From DTHT01 sp037444625 (GTDB lineage Bacteria; Acidobacteriota; Terriglobia; Bryobacterales; Bryobacteraceae), in contig JBBIMA010000014.1 in the NCBI GenBank assembly GCA_037444625.1, forward strand, positions 8,163 to 72,162: a stretch of DNA of 64,000 nucleotides. The letters are read 5' to 3'. Of the stretch, positions 1 to 8,353 are shown piece after piece. Within the stretch, counting starts at the first letter, position 1; every line of letters starts with the position of its first letter. A program made the position numbers and the translations under genes. The notes below the pieces were generated by a model that saw only the letters and a list, made by a program, of their open reading frames with translations, ran no database searches and was not told where the DNA came from.

Positions 1-1064
1 GAGACGCGCAGGAAGTCGTGCCGCGCCGAGACCAGCACGCCGCGGGCGGCCAGCGCTCGCGCCAGCTCGGCCGCGGGCCGCCCCGGGAAGCAGGCGGCCA
101 CGATCGGAGAGTCGTAGTGCGGAGCCTCCTCCGAGGGCAGGCGCGCTCCGAGCCGCCGCAGCCGCGCGCGCACCAGCCCGGCCAGCTCCAGCACCCGGCG
201 CTCGATCCGCCCCGGGCCGATCTCCAAAATCAGGCGCAGGGAGGCCTCCAGCGCGTACAGCACCGCGAAGGTCAGCATCCCCCCTTCGTATTTCTCGGCC
301 TCGGTGCGAAATGCGGGCGGGCCGTGATGCAGGTTGTCCACCTGCCGCCAGTCGCGGTGGCTCCGCCAGCCGATCACGTTGGGCGGCAACCGCTCGCGCA
401 GGGCGGCGTCCACGTACATGAAGCCCGCCCCGTTGGGGGCCAGCAGCCACTTGTAGGCGTGCACGGCGTAGAGGTCGGGGAGGGCCCGCCGGACGTCGAA
501 GCGCAAGGCGCCCGCGCTCTGCGTGCCGTCCACGAACAGCAGGATGCCCCGGCGGCGCAATTCCCCGCCCAACTCTTCCAGCGGAACGCGGAAGCCCGTG
601 ATGTAGTTGACCTCGCTCAGCACCACCAGCCGGGTGTTGGGCGTGAGCGCCTCCGCCAGGCCCTCCCAGGGGACCTCGACGAATTCCAGGCCCCGACAGC
701 TCAGCAAGGCGGGGTGGTAGATCGAGTTGGGAAACTCCTGCTCCAGGGTCACGATCCGGTCGCCCGGACGCCACTCCAGCCCGCCCAGCAGCAAGCCCAG
801 CGCGCTGGCGGCGTTGGGGATGAAGGCAATATCGGCCGGCTCGGCCCCGATCAGACGCGCGGCCAGCGCCCGGATGCGGTCGGCGTCGTCGAACCAGGAA
901 AGGAAGTCCGAGCAAGCCAGCTCGTCGCGCCGCGCGAAATGCCGCTCGACGGCCCGCACCGCGCAGCGCGGCACCTGGCCGAAGGTGGCGGTGTTCAGGT
1001 AGGTCCAGCGGCGCAGCGCGGGAAACTCCTCGCGGATGGCGGCCCAATCCGGTTGGTCCGGCAT
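1..1064 (-). CDS. PLP-dependent class V aminotransferase (cysteine desulfurase-like), 3' end cut by window
   Basis: Translating the minus strand from the ATG at 1064 gives MPDQPDWAAIREEFPALRRW and a continuous frame to the window edge. The frame has the class V aminotransferase fold signatures: a VDGTQSAGA aspartate motif and a VHAYKWLLAP motif whose Lys should form the Schiff base with PLP. The family covers cysteine desulfurases, selenocysteine lyases and isopenicillin N epimerase-like enzymes; which reaction this one catalyses cannot be told. The start codon lies 5 nt beyond the proS stop on the same strand, so the two genes are probably co-transcribed. The last residues are missing because the gene runs off the window. 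Confidence 0.85.
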   Translation of the reverse strand, partial: MPDQPDWAAIREEFPALRRWTYLNTATFGQVPRCAVRAVERHFARRDELACSDFLSWFDDADRIRALAARLIGAEPADIAFIPNAASALGLLLGGLEWRPGDRIVTLEQEFPNSIYHPALLSCRGLEFVEVPWEGLAEALTPNTRLVVLSEVNYITGFRVPLEELGGELRRRGILLFVDGTQSAGALRFDVRRALPDLYAVHAYKWLLAPNGAGFMYVDAALRERLPPNVIGWRSHRDWRQVDNLHHGPPAFRTEAEKYEGGMLTFAVLYALEASLRLILEIGPGRIERRVLELAGLVRARLRRLGARLPSEEAPHYDSPIVAACFPGRPAAELARALAARGVLVSARHDFLRV

Positions 1065-1069
1065 GGCGG

Positions 1070-2800
1070 CTACTCGGCGGGCTGCAAGGCCGCGTAGTCC
1101 CGGCGGATGCGTTCTTCGAGCGCCGCCGGCGCCTGGTCGGGCGCGATCGGGAGCACTTGGCGCGTGCGCCGCTCGATGATCTCCACCTTGTCCTCGGCCA
1201 GTTTGCGGCCTACCGTGACGCGATAGGGGATGCCGACCAAGTCGGCGTCCTTGAACTTGACGCCCGGGCGCTCGTCGCGGTCGTCCAGCAGGACGTCGAG
1301 CCCGGCCGCGCGGCAGGCTTCGTAGATGCCCCGGGCGGCCGCCATTTGAGCGGCGTCGGAGTTGTTGACCGGCGTGATGAGCACCTCGAAGGGAGCGATC
1401 GAGACCGGCAGGGCCATGCCGTCGGCGTCGCAATACAGCTCGACGGCCGAACAGAGGATGCGCTCGATGCCGATGCCGTAGGATCCCATGATGGGCGTGA
1501 TCTGCTCGCCCTTGGGCCCGGCCACGCGCAGACCCATGGAGTCGGAATACTTGTAGCCCAGCTTGAAGATGTGACCCACCTCGATCGAGCGGGCCAGCTC
1601 GAGGGCCGCGCCGCAGGCCGCGCAGCGGTCCCCCGGGGCCGCCTGGCGCAGGTCGTGGTAGCGGGCCGTGAAATCCTCCTCGGGAGTGACGTAGCGCAAG
1701 TGGTAGCCGTCGCGGTTGGCGCCGCAGATCAGGTTGCGCCGGCCGCGTAAGGCGAGGTCGGCCAGGATGGGCAGGTTGCGCACGCCCACCGGCCCCAGCG
1801 AGCCGGCCTCGGCGCCCAGCAGTTCGCGCATCTCCTCCGGGTGGGCGGGGCGGACGGCGGCGCCGCCCAGGACCTCGGCCAGTTTGGTCTCGCTGAGCTG
1901 GTGATCGCCGCGCAGCAGGACCAGCAGCGGTGCGCCTTCGGCCATCAGGACCAGGCTCTTGATCTGGGAGGTCTCGGGCAAGCCGGTGAACTCGGCCACT
2001 TCGGCGATGGTCTTGACGCCGGGGGTGGGGAAGGGCTCGGGCTCGAGCTCGCCCGGCGGGTCTTCGGCCAGCGGCGCGGAGGGCGTCGAGACGGCTTTCT
2101 CCAGGTTGGCGGCGTAGCCGCAGGCCGAACACAGGACCACCCAGTCTTCGCCCGCCTCCGAACGCACCATGAACTCGTGCGACTGGCTGCCGCCCATGGC
2201 CCCCGAGTGGGCTTCCACCGCCACGAACTTCAAGCCGCAGCGCTGGAAAATGCGGCTGTAGGCGCGGTAGTGCTTCTGGTAGGAAACGTCCAGCCCGGCC
2301 GCGTCCAGATCGAAGCTGTAGGAATCCTTCATGAGGAACTGGCGCACCCGGATCAGGCCCGAGCGCGGGCGTGGCTCGTCGCGGAACTTGGTCTGGATCT
2401 GGTACCAGATCTGGGGGAGCTGCTTGTAGCTGCGCAGCTCGCCCCGGGCCAGGGCGGTCATGACCTCTTCGTGCGTCATGCCCAGGCAGAGCTGGCGCTG
2501 GCCCCGGTCCTGCAAGCGAAACATGTCGGGCCCCATCAGGTCCCAGCGCCCGGATTCCTGCCAGAGCTCGGCCGGGTGCAGGGCGGGCAGCAGCATCTCC
2601 TGGGCCCCGATGGCGTCCATCTCCTCGCGGACGATGCGCACGATCCTGTTCAGGGAGCGCTGGGCCAGGAACAAGTAGCTGTAAATGCCGGCCGCCAGTT
2701 GGCGAATGTAGCCGGCCCGGACCAGCAGCTTGTGGGAGGCCACCTCGGCTTCGGCCGGATCCTCCCGCAGGGTGGGAATGAACAATTGACTCCAGTACAT
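1070..2800 (-). CDS. proS: Prolyl-tRNA synthetase (bacterial type)
   Basis: This 576-residue class II aminoacyl-tRNA synthetase charges tRNA-Pro in the cytoplasm. The N terminus MYWSQLFIPTLREDPAEAE is characteristic of bacterial ProS. Class II motif 2 (TKFRDEPRPRSGLIRVRQF) and motif 3 (MGSYGIGIERIL) are both present, with the editing (INS-type) domain between them and an anticodon-binding domain near the C terminus. The reading frame is open for another 28 codons upstream, but that extension is Arg-rich and unlike the family, so I start at 2800. The length fits the usual bacterial form. The downstream aminotransferase follows after 5 nt. Confidence 0.97.
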   Translation of the reverse strand: MYWSQLFIPTLREDPAEAEVASHKLLVRAGYIRQLAAGIYSYLFLAQRSLNRIVRIVREEMDAIGAQEMLLPALHPAELWQESGRWDLMGPDMFRLQDRGQRQLCLGMTHEEVMTALARGELRSYKQLPQIWYQIQTKFRDEPRPRSGLIRVRQFLMKDSYSFDLDAAGLDVSYQKHYRAYSRIFQRCGLKFVAVEAHSGAMGGSQSHEFMVRSEAGEDWVVLCSACGYAANLEKAVSTPSAPLAEDPPGELEPEPFPTPGVKTIAEVAEFTGLPETSQIKSLVLMAEGAPLLVLLRGDHQLSETKLAEVLGGAAVRPAHPEEMRELLGAEAGSLGPVGVRNLPILADLALRGRRNLICGANRDGYHLRYVTPEEDFTARYHDLRQAAPGDRCAACGAALELARSIEVGHIFKLGYKYSDSMGLRVAGPKGEQITPIMGSYGIGIERILCSAVELYCDADGMALPVSIAPFEVLITPVNNSDAAQMAAARGIYEACRAAGLDVLLDDRDERPGVKFKDADLVGIPYRVTVGRKLAEDKVEIIERRTRQVLPIAPDQAPAALEERIRRDYAALQPAE

Positions 2801-2923
2801 GTGGCTGTCCGAACGGATCGCCTTGCGGGCGATCGGCGGTGGGCGTCGCGCACCGGCGAGGCAGGCGGCGCGCCGCTGCGACAAACCTTTGATCTTAGCA
2901 TGTTAGAATGAAGCCCTACCCCC

Positions 2924-3373
2924 ATGAAAATCTCCATCGGCGCGGATCACGCGGGATTCCAGTTGAAGGAGCGCCTGCGGGAGTACCTGGTGGGTCGGGG
3001 GCACGAGGTGGCCGACCACGGCACCGACTCCCAGGATTCCTGCGATTACCCGGATTACGCCGCCGCCGTAGCCCGGGACGTCGCCGCCGGCCGCTCCGAG
3101 CGCGGCGTGCTGGTCTGCTGGACCGGCGTGGGCATGGCCATCGCCGCCAACAAAGTGCGCGGCGTGCGGGCCGCCCCCGGCGTCTGGCCCGAACAGGTGC
3201 GCCTGAGCCGGGCCCACAACGACGCCAACGTCATCACCTTCGGCGCCCGCTTCACCGATGCGGAGGCGGCCGAAGCCCTGCTGGAGTTGTTCTTGAGCAC
3301 GCCCTTCGACGGGGGGCGGCACGCCCGCCGGGTTGGCAAGATCATCGCTCTCGAACAGGAGGGGAGCGCATGA
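2924..3373 (+). CDS. rpiB: Ribose-5-phosphate isomerase B
   Basis: This 149-residue RpiB/LacAB-family protein interconverts ribose 5-phosphate and ribulose 5-phosphate in the non-oxidative pentose phosphate pathway. The motifs IGADHAGFQLK, DYPDYA and SRAHNDANVITFGAR are all present. The catalytic Cys of the E. coli-type enzyme is retained in VCWTGVGMAIAANK, but the residue after it is Trp where Gly is usual, and the RAAPGVWPEQVRLS stretch is also divergent. The stop overlaps the glyA start (ATGA), so the two are translationally coupled. A TTAGAAT element ends 14 nt upstream of the start and may be a -10 box, without a convincing -35. Confidence 0.93.
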   Translation: MKISIGADHAGFQLKERLREYLVGRGHEVADHGTDSQDSCDYPDYAAAVARDVAAGRSERGVLVCWTGVGMAIAANKVRGVRAAPGVWPEQVRLSRAHNDANVITFGARFTDAEAAEALLELFLSTPFDGGRHARRVGKIIALEQEGSA

Positions 3374-4653
3374 GCGAACAGGAACGCCTGGCCCGCCCGC
3401 TGGCCGAGGAAGATCCCGAAGTCTGGGAGGCCATTCGCCAGGAGCTGCTGCGGCAGCACTCGCGCCTGGAGCTGATCGCCAGCGAGAATTTCACCTCCCA
3501 GGCGGTGCTGGAGGCCACCGGCAGCGTCTTCACCAACAAGTACGCCGAGGGCTATCCGGGACGGCGCTACTACGGCGGCTGCGAGAACGTGGACGTGGTG
3601 GAGAACCTGGCCCGCGAGCGCGCCAAGAAGCTCTTCGGGGCCGAGCACGCCAACGTCCAGCCCCACGCCGGTTCGCAGGCCAACATGGCGGCCTACGCCG
3701 CCGTGCTCTCGCCCGGGGACACGATCCTGGGCATGAATCTCTCCCACGGCGGCCACCTCACCCACGGCCACCACCTGAACTTCTCGGGCAAGACCTACCG
3801 CGTGATCCCCTACGGCGTGCGCCGGGAGGACGAGCAGATTGACTATGACGAGCTGGAGCGCCTGGCCGCCGAGCACCGGCCCAAGATGATCATCGCCGGG
3901 GGCAGCGCCTACCCGCGGGTGCTGGATTTTGCCCGCTTCCGCCGGATCGCCGACTCGGTGGGCGCGGTCCTGCTGGTGGATATGGCGCATTTCGCCGGCC
4001 TGGTGGCGGCCGGGCTGCACCCGAATCCCTGCCTGTGGGCCGACATCGTCACCACGACCACTCACAAGACGCTGCGCGGCCCGCGCTCCGGGCTGATCCT
4101 CTGCCGCCAGCAGTACGCCCAGGCGGTGGATCGAACGGTCTTTCCGGGCACGCAGGGCGGCCCGCTGGTGCACGTGATCGCGGCCAAGGCGGTCTGCCTC
4201 AAGCAGGCCATGACCCCGGAATTCGCCCAGTACCAGCGGCAGGTGCTGGCCAACGCCCGGGCCCTGGCCGAGGGGCTGAGAGATGCCGGCTTCCGCGTGG
4301 TCTCCGGCGGCACCGACACGCACCTGCTGCTGGTGGATGTGTTCTGCCGGGGCATCCGGGGCAAGGAGGCCGAACAGGCTCTGGATGCGGCCTACATCAC
4401 GGTGAACAAGAACACCATCCCTTTCGATCAGAATCCGCCCTTGAACCCCAGCGGCATACGCCTGGGCTCGCCGGCCGTGACCACGCGCGGCTTTCGCGAG
4501 GCTGAGATGCGGGAGGTGGCGTCCTTGATCGCCGAGGTGCTCGGGCACCTGGACAGCGAGGAGGTCCGCGCGGCCGTGCGCCGCCGGGTGCAGGCCCTGA
4601 CCGAACGCTTCCCTCTCTATGCCTGGAAGCTCGAGGCGGCGGGGGTGCGCTGA
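3370..4653 (+). CDS. glyA: Serine hydroxymethyltransferase
   Basis: This 427-residue PLP enzyme converts serine and tetrahydrofolate to glycine and 5,10-methylene-THF. The sequence begins MSEQERLARPLAEEDPEVW and carries RLELIASENFTS, NKYAEGYPGRRYYGG, the VDMAHFAGLVAAG motif and TTTTHKTLRGPRSG with the PLP-binding Lys. Length and motif order match bacterial GlyA closely. An open frame extends further upstream, but it runs through rpiB in another frame. The ATG at 3370 overlaps the rpiB stop by 4 nt and starts exactly where the family starts. Confidence 0.98.
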   Translation: MSEQERLARPLAEEDPEVWEAIRQELLRQHSRLELIASENFTSQAVLEATGSVFTNKYAEGYPGRRYYGGCENVDVVENLARERAKKLFGAEHANVQPHAGSQANMAAYAAVLSPGDTILGMNLSHGGHLTHGHHLNFSGKTYRVIPYGVRREDEQIDYDELERLAAEHRPKMIIAGGSAYPRVLDFARFRRIADSVGAVLLVDMAHFAGLVAAGLHPNPCLWADIVTTTTHKTLRGPRSGLILCRQQYAQAVDRTVFPGTQGGPLVHVIAAKAVCLKQAMTPEFAQYQRQVLANARALAEGLRDAGFRVVSGGTDTHLLLVDVFCRGIRGKEAEQALDAAYITVNKNTIPFDQNPPLNPSGIRLGSPAVTTRGFREAEMREVASLIAEVLGHLDSEEVRAAVRRRVQALTERFPLYAWKLEAAGVR

Positions 4654-4683
4654 GCCGCCGGCCGGTGCGTCCCGCCGGGAGGC

Positions 4684-5844
4684 ATGGCCTTGAAGATCGT
4701 CATTGACGCGCGGCGCCTGCGGGATTTCGGCATCGGCAGCTACATTCGCAATCTGGTGCATGCCCTGGCGCAGGTGGATCCGGACAACCGCTACGTGCTG
4801 GTGGCCGCTCCGGAGGGCGCCGAGGAGCTGGCCGGCCTGCCCCCGAATTTCAGCACCATGCTCTACGGGCGGCCGGACACCGGCCTGCTCAACCAGGCGG
4901 CCTTTCCCCTCTTTCTGCGCCGGTTCGACGCGGATCTCTACCATCTGCCCCTCAACGTGGTGGCCCACTTCATGCCCCGGCCTTATGTGGTGACCATCCA
5001 CGACATGAGCAGCCTGCTGTTCCCCACGGCCCCCGAGCGCTGGCGTGCCCTGCGCCTGTACCGTTTCCGGCGCGGGTTGCTGCGCGCGGCGCGGGTGATT
5101 GCGGTCTCCGGCGCCACCCGGCGCGACGTGGAGAGCGTGCTGGGTGTGCCGGCCGAGCGCATTCGGCAGATCTACGACGCGCCCGACCCGCGCTTCCTGC
5201 GCGACAGCGCGGCGCACTGCGAGGGGGCCCTGGCCGACCGGCAGCGGGTGCTCGAGCGCTACCAGGTCCACTACCCCTACATCCTTTACGCCGGAGCGAT
5301 TCGCCCGCAGAAGAACGTTCCCCGGTTGGTGGAGGCGTTTGCCGTGCTGCGCGGGGACTTGGAGAGCCACCCGGTCTACCGGGACCTGCGGCTGATCATC
5401 ATCGGAGACGAGATCGCCCGCTATCCGGCGGTGCGCCACGCGGTGATCAAGACGCGGGTCGAGCATGTGGTGCGTTTCCTGGGATTCCTGCCCTTCGAGA
5501 CGCTGCGCGTGTTCTACCAGTCGGCCGCGGTCTTCGCCTTCCCCTCGCTGTACGAGGGCTTCGGATTGCCGCCCCTGGAGGCGATGGCTTGCGGCACGCC
5601 GGTGGTGACCTCCAACGTCAGCTCGCTGCCCGAGGTGGCGGGGGAGGCGGCCGTGCTGGTCAACCCGGAGAACGTCTTCGATATCGCGCGCGGGCTGCGC
5701 GAAGCGCTGCTCGACGAGGGGCTGCGGCGCGAGCTGATCCGGCGGGGGATGCAGCAGGCGCGGCGTTTCAGTTGGGAGGCCACCGCGCGGCAGGTGCTGG
5801 AGGTCTATCGCGAGGTGGCGGGCATGCGGACGCGGCGGGAGTGA
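4684..5844 (+). CDS. Family 4 glycosyltransferase (GT-B fold)
   Basis: This 386-residue retaining glycosyltransferase is probably cytoplasmic or peripheral to the inner membrane and transfers a sugar from a nucleotide donor. The N-terminal domain starts KIVIDARRLRDFGIGSYIRN. The C-terminal domain carries LYAGAIRPQKNVPRLVEAF and the donor-binding E-x7-E motif in SLYEGFGLPPLEAMACGTPV, both hallmarks of GT4. The ATG is preceded by GGGAGG at a good distance. It lies 30 nt after glyA. Acceptor and donor cannot be deduced. Its last 40 nt overlap the convergent HTH gene. Confidence 0.9.
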   Translation: MALKIVIDARRLRDFGIGSYIRNLVHALAQVDPDNRYVLVAAPEGAEELAGLPPNFSTMLYGRPDTGLLNQAAFPLFLRRFDADLYHLPLNVVAHFMPRPYVVTIHDMSSLLFPTAPERWRALRLYRFRRGLLRAARVIAVSGATRRDVESVLGVPAERIRQIYDAPDPRFLRDSAAHCEGALADRQRVLERYQVHYPYILYAGAIRPQKNVPRLVEAFAVLRGDLESHPVYRDLRLIIIGDEIARYPAVRHAVIKTRVEHVVRFLGFLPFETLRVFYQSAAVFAFPSLYEGFGLPPLEAMACGTPVVTSNVSSLPEVAGEAAVLVNPENVFDIARGLREALLDEGLRRELIRRGMQQARRFSWEATARQVLEVYREVAGMRTRRE

Positions 5845-6113
5845 GCCGGCTCGGCCGCGGGGCGCGCCGGGCACAGGGCGGGGCAGAGCGGGCGTTCATC
5901 GGGGGTGAGCAGATCGAGGAGCGTGATCTTGAGCCGGCGCAGGATCTGGTCGGCCATGGCGTTGGAGAGGCGGCGGCTGCCGTTGAGCACGTTGTGCAGG
6001 TGAGGCTGGGAAAGCCCGGCCAGGCGGGCCAGGCCGCGCTCGGTGAGGTCGCCGCGCTGGAGGGCGGCGAGGAGGTGGGCGATCATGCGCCGGTGCAGGT
6101 CTTCGAAGTACAT
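5805..6113 (-). CDS. Small XRE-type helix-turn-helix regulator
   Basis: This is a 102-residue protein. Residues about 22-60 (LTERGLARLAGLSQPHLHNV to the following NGSRRLS helix) form a lambda-repressor-like helix-turn-helix, and LLTP follows. The C-terminal 30 residues are Pro/Arg-rich and may be unstructured. The 3' end overlaps the convergent glycosyltransferase by 40 nt. A perfect 12-bp inverted repeat ends 12 nt upstream of the ATG, which suggests autoregulation by DNA binding, by an mRNA hairpin, or both. Target genes are unknown. Confidence 0.75.
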   Translation of the reverse strand: MYFEDLHRRMIAHLLAALQRGDLTERGLARLAGLSQPHLHNVLNGSRRLSNAMADQILRRLKITLLDLLTPDERPLCPALCPARPAAEPAHSRRVRMPATSR

Positions 6114-6124
6114 GCTTGCGGGTT

Positions 6125-6149
6125 CCTCTATTTCTCTGAGAAATAGAGG
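6125..6149. promoter_or_regulatory. 25-bp perfect palindrome upstream of the HTH gene
   Basis: CCTCTATTTCTC at 6125-6136 is followed by one base and its exact reverse complement GAGAAATAGAGG at 6138-6149. Read toward the HTH gene (minus strand), the element ends 12 nt before the ATG, and its AGAGG end could act as the Shine-Dalgarno sequence. It could therefore be an operator for a dimeric repressor, or an mRNA hairpin that hides the ribosome binding site. The size suits an HTH dimer. Confidence 0.7.
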
Positions 6150-6452
6150 GGCGCAAAATCGTTGCGTCTCACTAAATTACAGAATTTTAACACGAAATAC
6201 TACGGATTTTTAGCTCATTTTTCGTTCCCCCCATCAACTACTTACGCTATTATTCCCCTCAATATTATTTCATCCCAAGGATTCCCCTCCTCCCCCGTTG
6301 ACCCCTGCCGGGCTCGGGGTATCTTCTGGGGACAGGTTTGTATGCTCCTCCCCCGAGGGCTACAGCGCGGTAGCTTCTGCGGCGCGCACGCGCGGGACGC
6401 GGGGCCGGGCGGCCCCGGCCGGGAGGGGCCCCCTGGAGGACTTTCGGACACC
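6150..6452 (+). promoter_or_regulatory. AT-rich intergenic island with candidate promoter at 6298-6325
   Basis: About 150 bp from 6160 are much more AT-rich than the surrounding DNA. A sigma-70-like pair, TTGACC (6298-6303) and TATCTT (6320-6325) with a 16-bp spacer, points toward the Cys-rich gene that starts at 6453. The open frame running through this stretch does not look like protein and I do not call it. The ribosome binding site GGAGGA lies at 6435-6440. Confidence 0.5.
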
Positions 6453-7034
6453 ATGGAGTGGACCCGATCTGACACCATCGCGCTGGCGAAGAACAGTTGT
6501 ACGCAATGCCACGGGCTGGGATTGCGCACCAACCGCAGGGGCCGGTCCAACCCCTGTAATTGCGTCCTGCGGGAAATCTTCCGCGCCTGCTACGCGCGGT
6601 TCCGCCACTGCGCCACCAAAGAGAAGTACATGAGCCGGGTCTCACTGGAGTTCGTTCCCGGCAGGGAACGCAGGATGACCTGGGGCCGCAAGGACGAGGA
6701 GTACGTGGCCGACTTCATCCTGGTGAGCCGGCGGACGCTGGACGAGTTCGAGTACAAGGTGTTCAACTACCACTTCCTTTTGGGCGCCGACTGGAAGCTC
6801 TGCTGCCGCCGGCTCGGTTTGGACCGGGGCAATTTCTTCCACTGCGTCTACCGCATCGAGCAGAAGCTGGGCCGGGTGTTCCGCGAGCTGGAGCCCTACG
6901 GGCTGTGGCCCCTGGATGAATACTTCCACGGCACGGTCCGCAGCCGGCCGCCGGCGCGCTCCAACCGGAGCGCGATCGGCGCGCCGCCGCCGGCCGAGGC
7001 GCCGGTCCGTCCCCCCTTGTTGCAGACCGCTTAG
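6453..7034 (+). CDS. Cys-rich zinc-ribbon protein with possible C-terminal DNA-binding helices
   Basis: This is a 193-residue protein of unknown function. The N terminus holds CTQCHGLGLR and PCNC, a DnaJ-like CxxCxGxG knuckle probably binding zinc. The middle section (DFILVSRRTLDEFEYKVFNY, then a GADWKLCCRRLGLDRGNFFH stretch) looks like a pair of helices of the sigma-region-4 or helix-turn-helix kind: a conserved basic helix follows a turn and a short YRIEQKLGRVF helix comes after it. The last 40 residues are Pro-rich. I chose the ATG at 6453 because a GGAGGA ribosome site precedes it and the upstream extension is low-quality. A role in transcription is an inference. Confidence 0.6.
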   Translation: MEWTRSDTIALAKNSCTQCHGLGLRTNRRGRSNPCNCVLREIFRACYARFRHCATKEKYMSRVSLEFVPGRERRMTWGRKDEEYVADFILVSRRTLDEFEYKVFNYHFLLGADWKLCCRRLGLDRGNFFHCVYRIEQKLGRVFRELEPYGLWPLDEYFHGTVRSRPPARSNRSAIGAPPPAEAPVRPPLLQTA

Positions 7035-7183
7035 AGGCCGCTTTACTCCTGCGGGCCGGCCGCCGCCAGCGGCCGGCCCCCGGCCAGATTGCCTGGCCGC
7101 TCCGTCCGGCGCCGGCCGCCCGATGGGTACAATGGATGATGGTTGGCGTGCGTCCGGCGCCCTGCCGATAGATTTCTGGGAAC

Positions 7184-8353
7184 ATGATGGACCGGTTCTG
7201 GTCGTGGCTGCCGGAGGTGGTTTCCTGGCTGGCCGGTCTGGCGGCGCTGGCCGCCCTGCGCCGTCAGGCCCGGCGCAGTCGGTGGGCCTTCCTGACGGCC
7301 CTGCCGATCGGGCTGTGGATCGCCGGAGGCATCGCCGCGGGGCTGTTGCGCGCGGCCGGCGTAAGTTTGCGCTGGGGCTGGGTGGAATGGCTCAGGGGTT
7401 CGGCCCCCTTGGCGGCGGTGGCGGTTCTCGGATGGGTCTTGGGCCGGCGCGCCCTGGCGCAAGCCGGGCGTTTTCAGGACGGGCGGCGCGGCTTCTTGAA
7501 GGCGGCCGGGGGCGCGCTGGCAGGCCTGCCGCTGGGAGCGGCCGGCTTCGGGGTTCTCGTCGAGCGGCTGGATTTGCGTCCGGTCGAGATCGAGCTGCCC
7601 ATCGAGGGTTTGCCTGAGGATTTGGACGGCCTGCGGATCGCGCAGATCACCGACATTCACCTGGGCCCGTTCTTTGGCGAAGGGGACCTGGAGCGGGCGG
7701 TGGACATGGCCAACCAGTGGCGCCCCCATCTGGCGGTGGTGACCGGAGACCTGGTCAGCTCGAGGGACGGGCCGCTGGAGGCCTGCCTGCGGCATCTGGC
7801 GCGATTGAAGGCCGAGGCGGGGGTGTTGGGCTGTCACGGCAACCACGAAAGCTATGCCCGGCTGGAAGAGCGCGCCTCGCAACTGGGGGCGCGAGTGGGG
7901 ATCGCCTTCCTGCGCGGGGAGCGGCGCGCCTTGCGCTTCGGCAGAGCCTGCCTGAACGTGGCCGGGGTGGACTACCAGCCGCGGCACCGGCCTTACTTGA
8001 GCCAGGCCGGAGGGCTGGCGGCGAGGGGCGCGACGAACCTGCTGTTGTCGCACAATCCGGACGTCTTCCCGGCTGCCGTCCGGCTGGGCTTTGACTTGAC
8101 GCTGGCGGGGCACACCCACGGGGGCCAGATCAACTTCGAAATCCGGCGGCAGGGCTTGAACGTGGCGCGTTTCTGGACGCCCTTCGTTTACGGGGCCTAC
8201 CGGCTGGGTCCGGCCTCGCTGTTCGTGAGTCGGGGGCTCGGTACGGTGGGGATGCCGGTGCGGTTCGGAGCGCCCCCGGAGGTGGCGCTCATACGGCTGC
8301 GCCGCGCGCCCGGCCGGGCGGCCGGCATGGACCCCTGCGCATGCGCTACTTGA
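7184..8353 (+). CDS. Membrane-anchored metallophosphoesterase (YkuE-like)
   Basis: This is a 389-residue protein. Residues 1-120 contain about three hydrophobic segments and a twin-arginine-like RRGFLKAAGG stretch. The calcineurin-like phosphoesterase domain follows from about residue 148, with metal ligands in TDIHLG, VTGDLVS, GCHGNHE, LLLSHNPD and LAGHTHGG, in family order. The arrangement is like YkuE-type enzymes that act at the membrane surface; the substrate is not known. Two adjacent ATG codons (7184, 7187) are possible starts. The 3' end overlaps the next phosphoesterase by 13 nt, so the two are coupled. Confidence 0.85.
   Translation: MMDRFWSWLPEVVSWLAGLAALAALRRQARRSRWAFLTALPIGLWIAGGIAAGLLRAAGVSLRWGWVEWLRGSAPLAAVAVLGWVLGRRALAQAGRFQDGRRGFLKAAGGALAGLPLGAAGFGVLVERLDLRPVEIELPIEGLPEDLDGLRIAQITDIHLGPFFGEGDLERAVDMANQWRPHLAVVTGDLVSSRDGPLEACLRHLARLKAEAGVLGCHGNHESYARLEERASQLGARVGIAFLRGERRALRFGRACLNVAGVDYQPRHRPYLSQAGGLAARGATNLLLSHNPDVFPAAVRLGFDLTLAGHTHGGQINFEIRRQGLNVARFWTPFVYGAYRLGPASLFVSRGLGTVGMPVRFGAPPEVALIRLRRAPGRAAGMDPCACAT

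Noticed and set aside
2881..2909. Promoter of rpiB
   Set aside because: TAGAAT is present, but no -35 hexamer is found at a proper distance, so I do not list it.
3055..5874. 939-residue open frame on the minus strand
   Set aside because: It is antisense to rpiB, glyA and the glycosyltransferase, has no family motifs, and arises from high GC at third codon positions.
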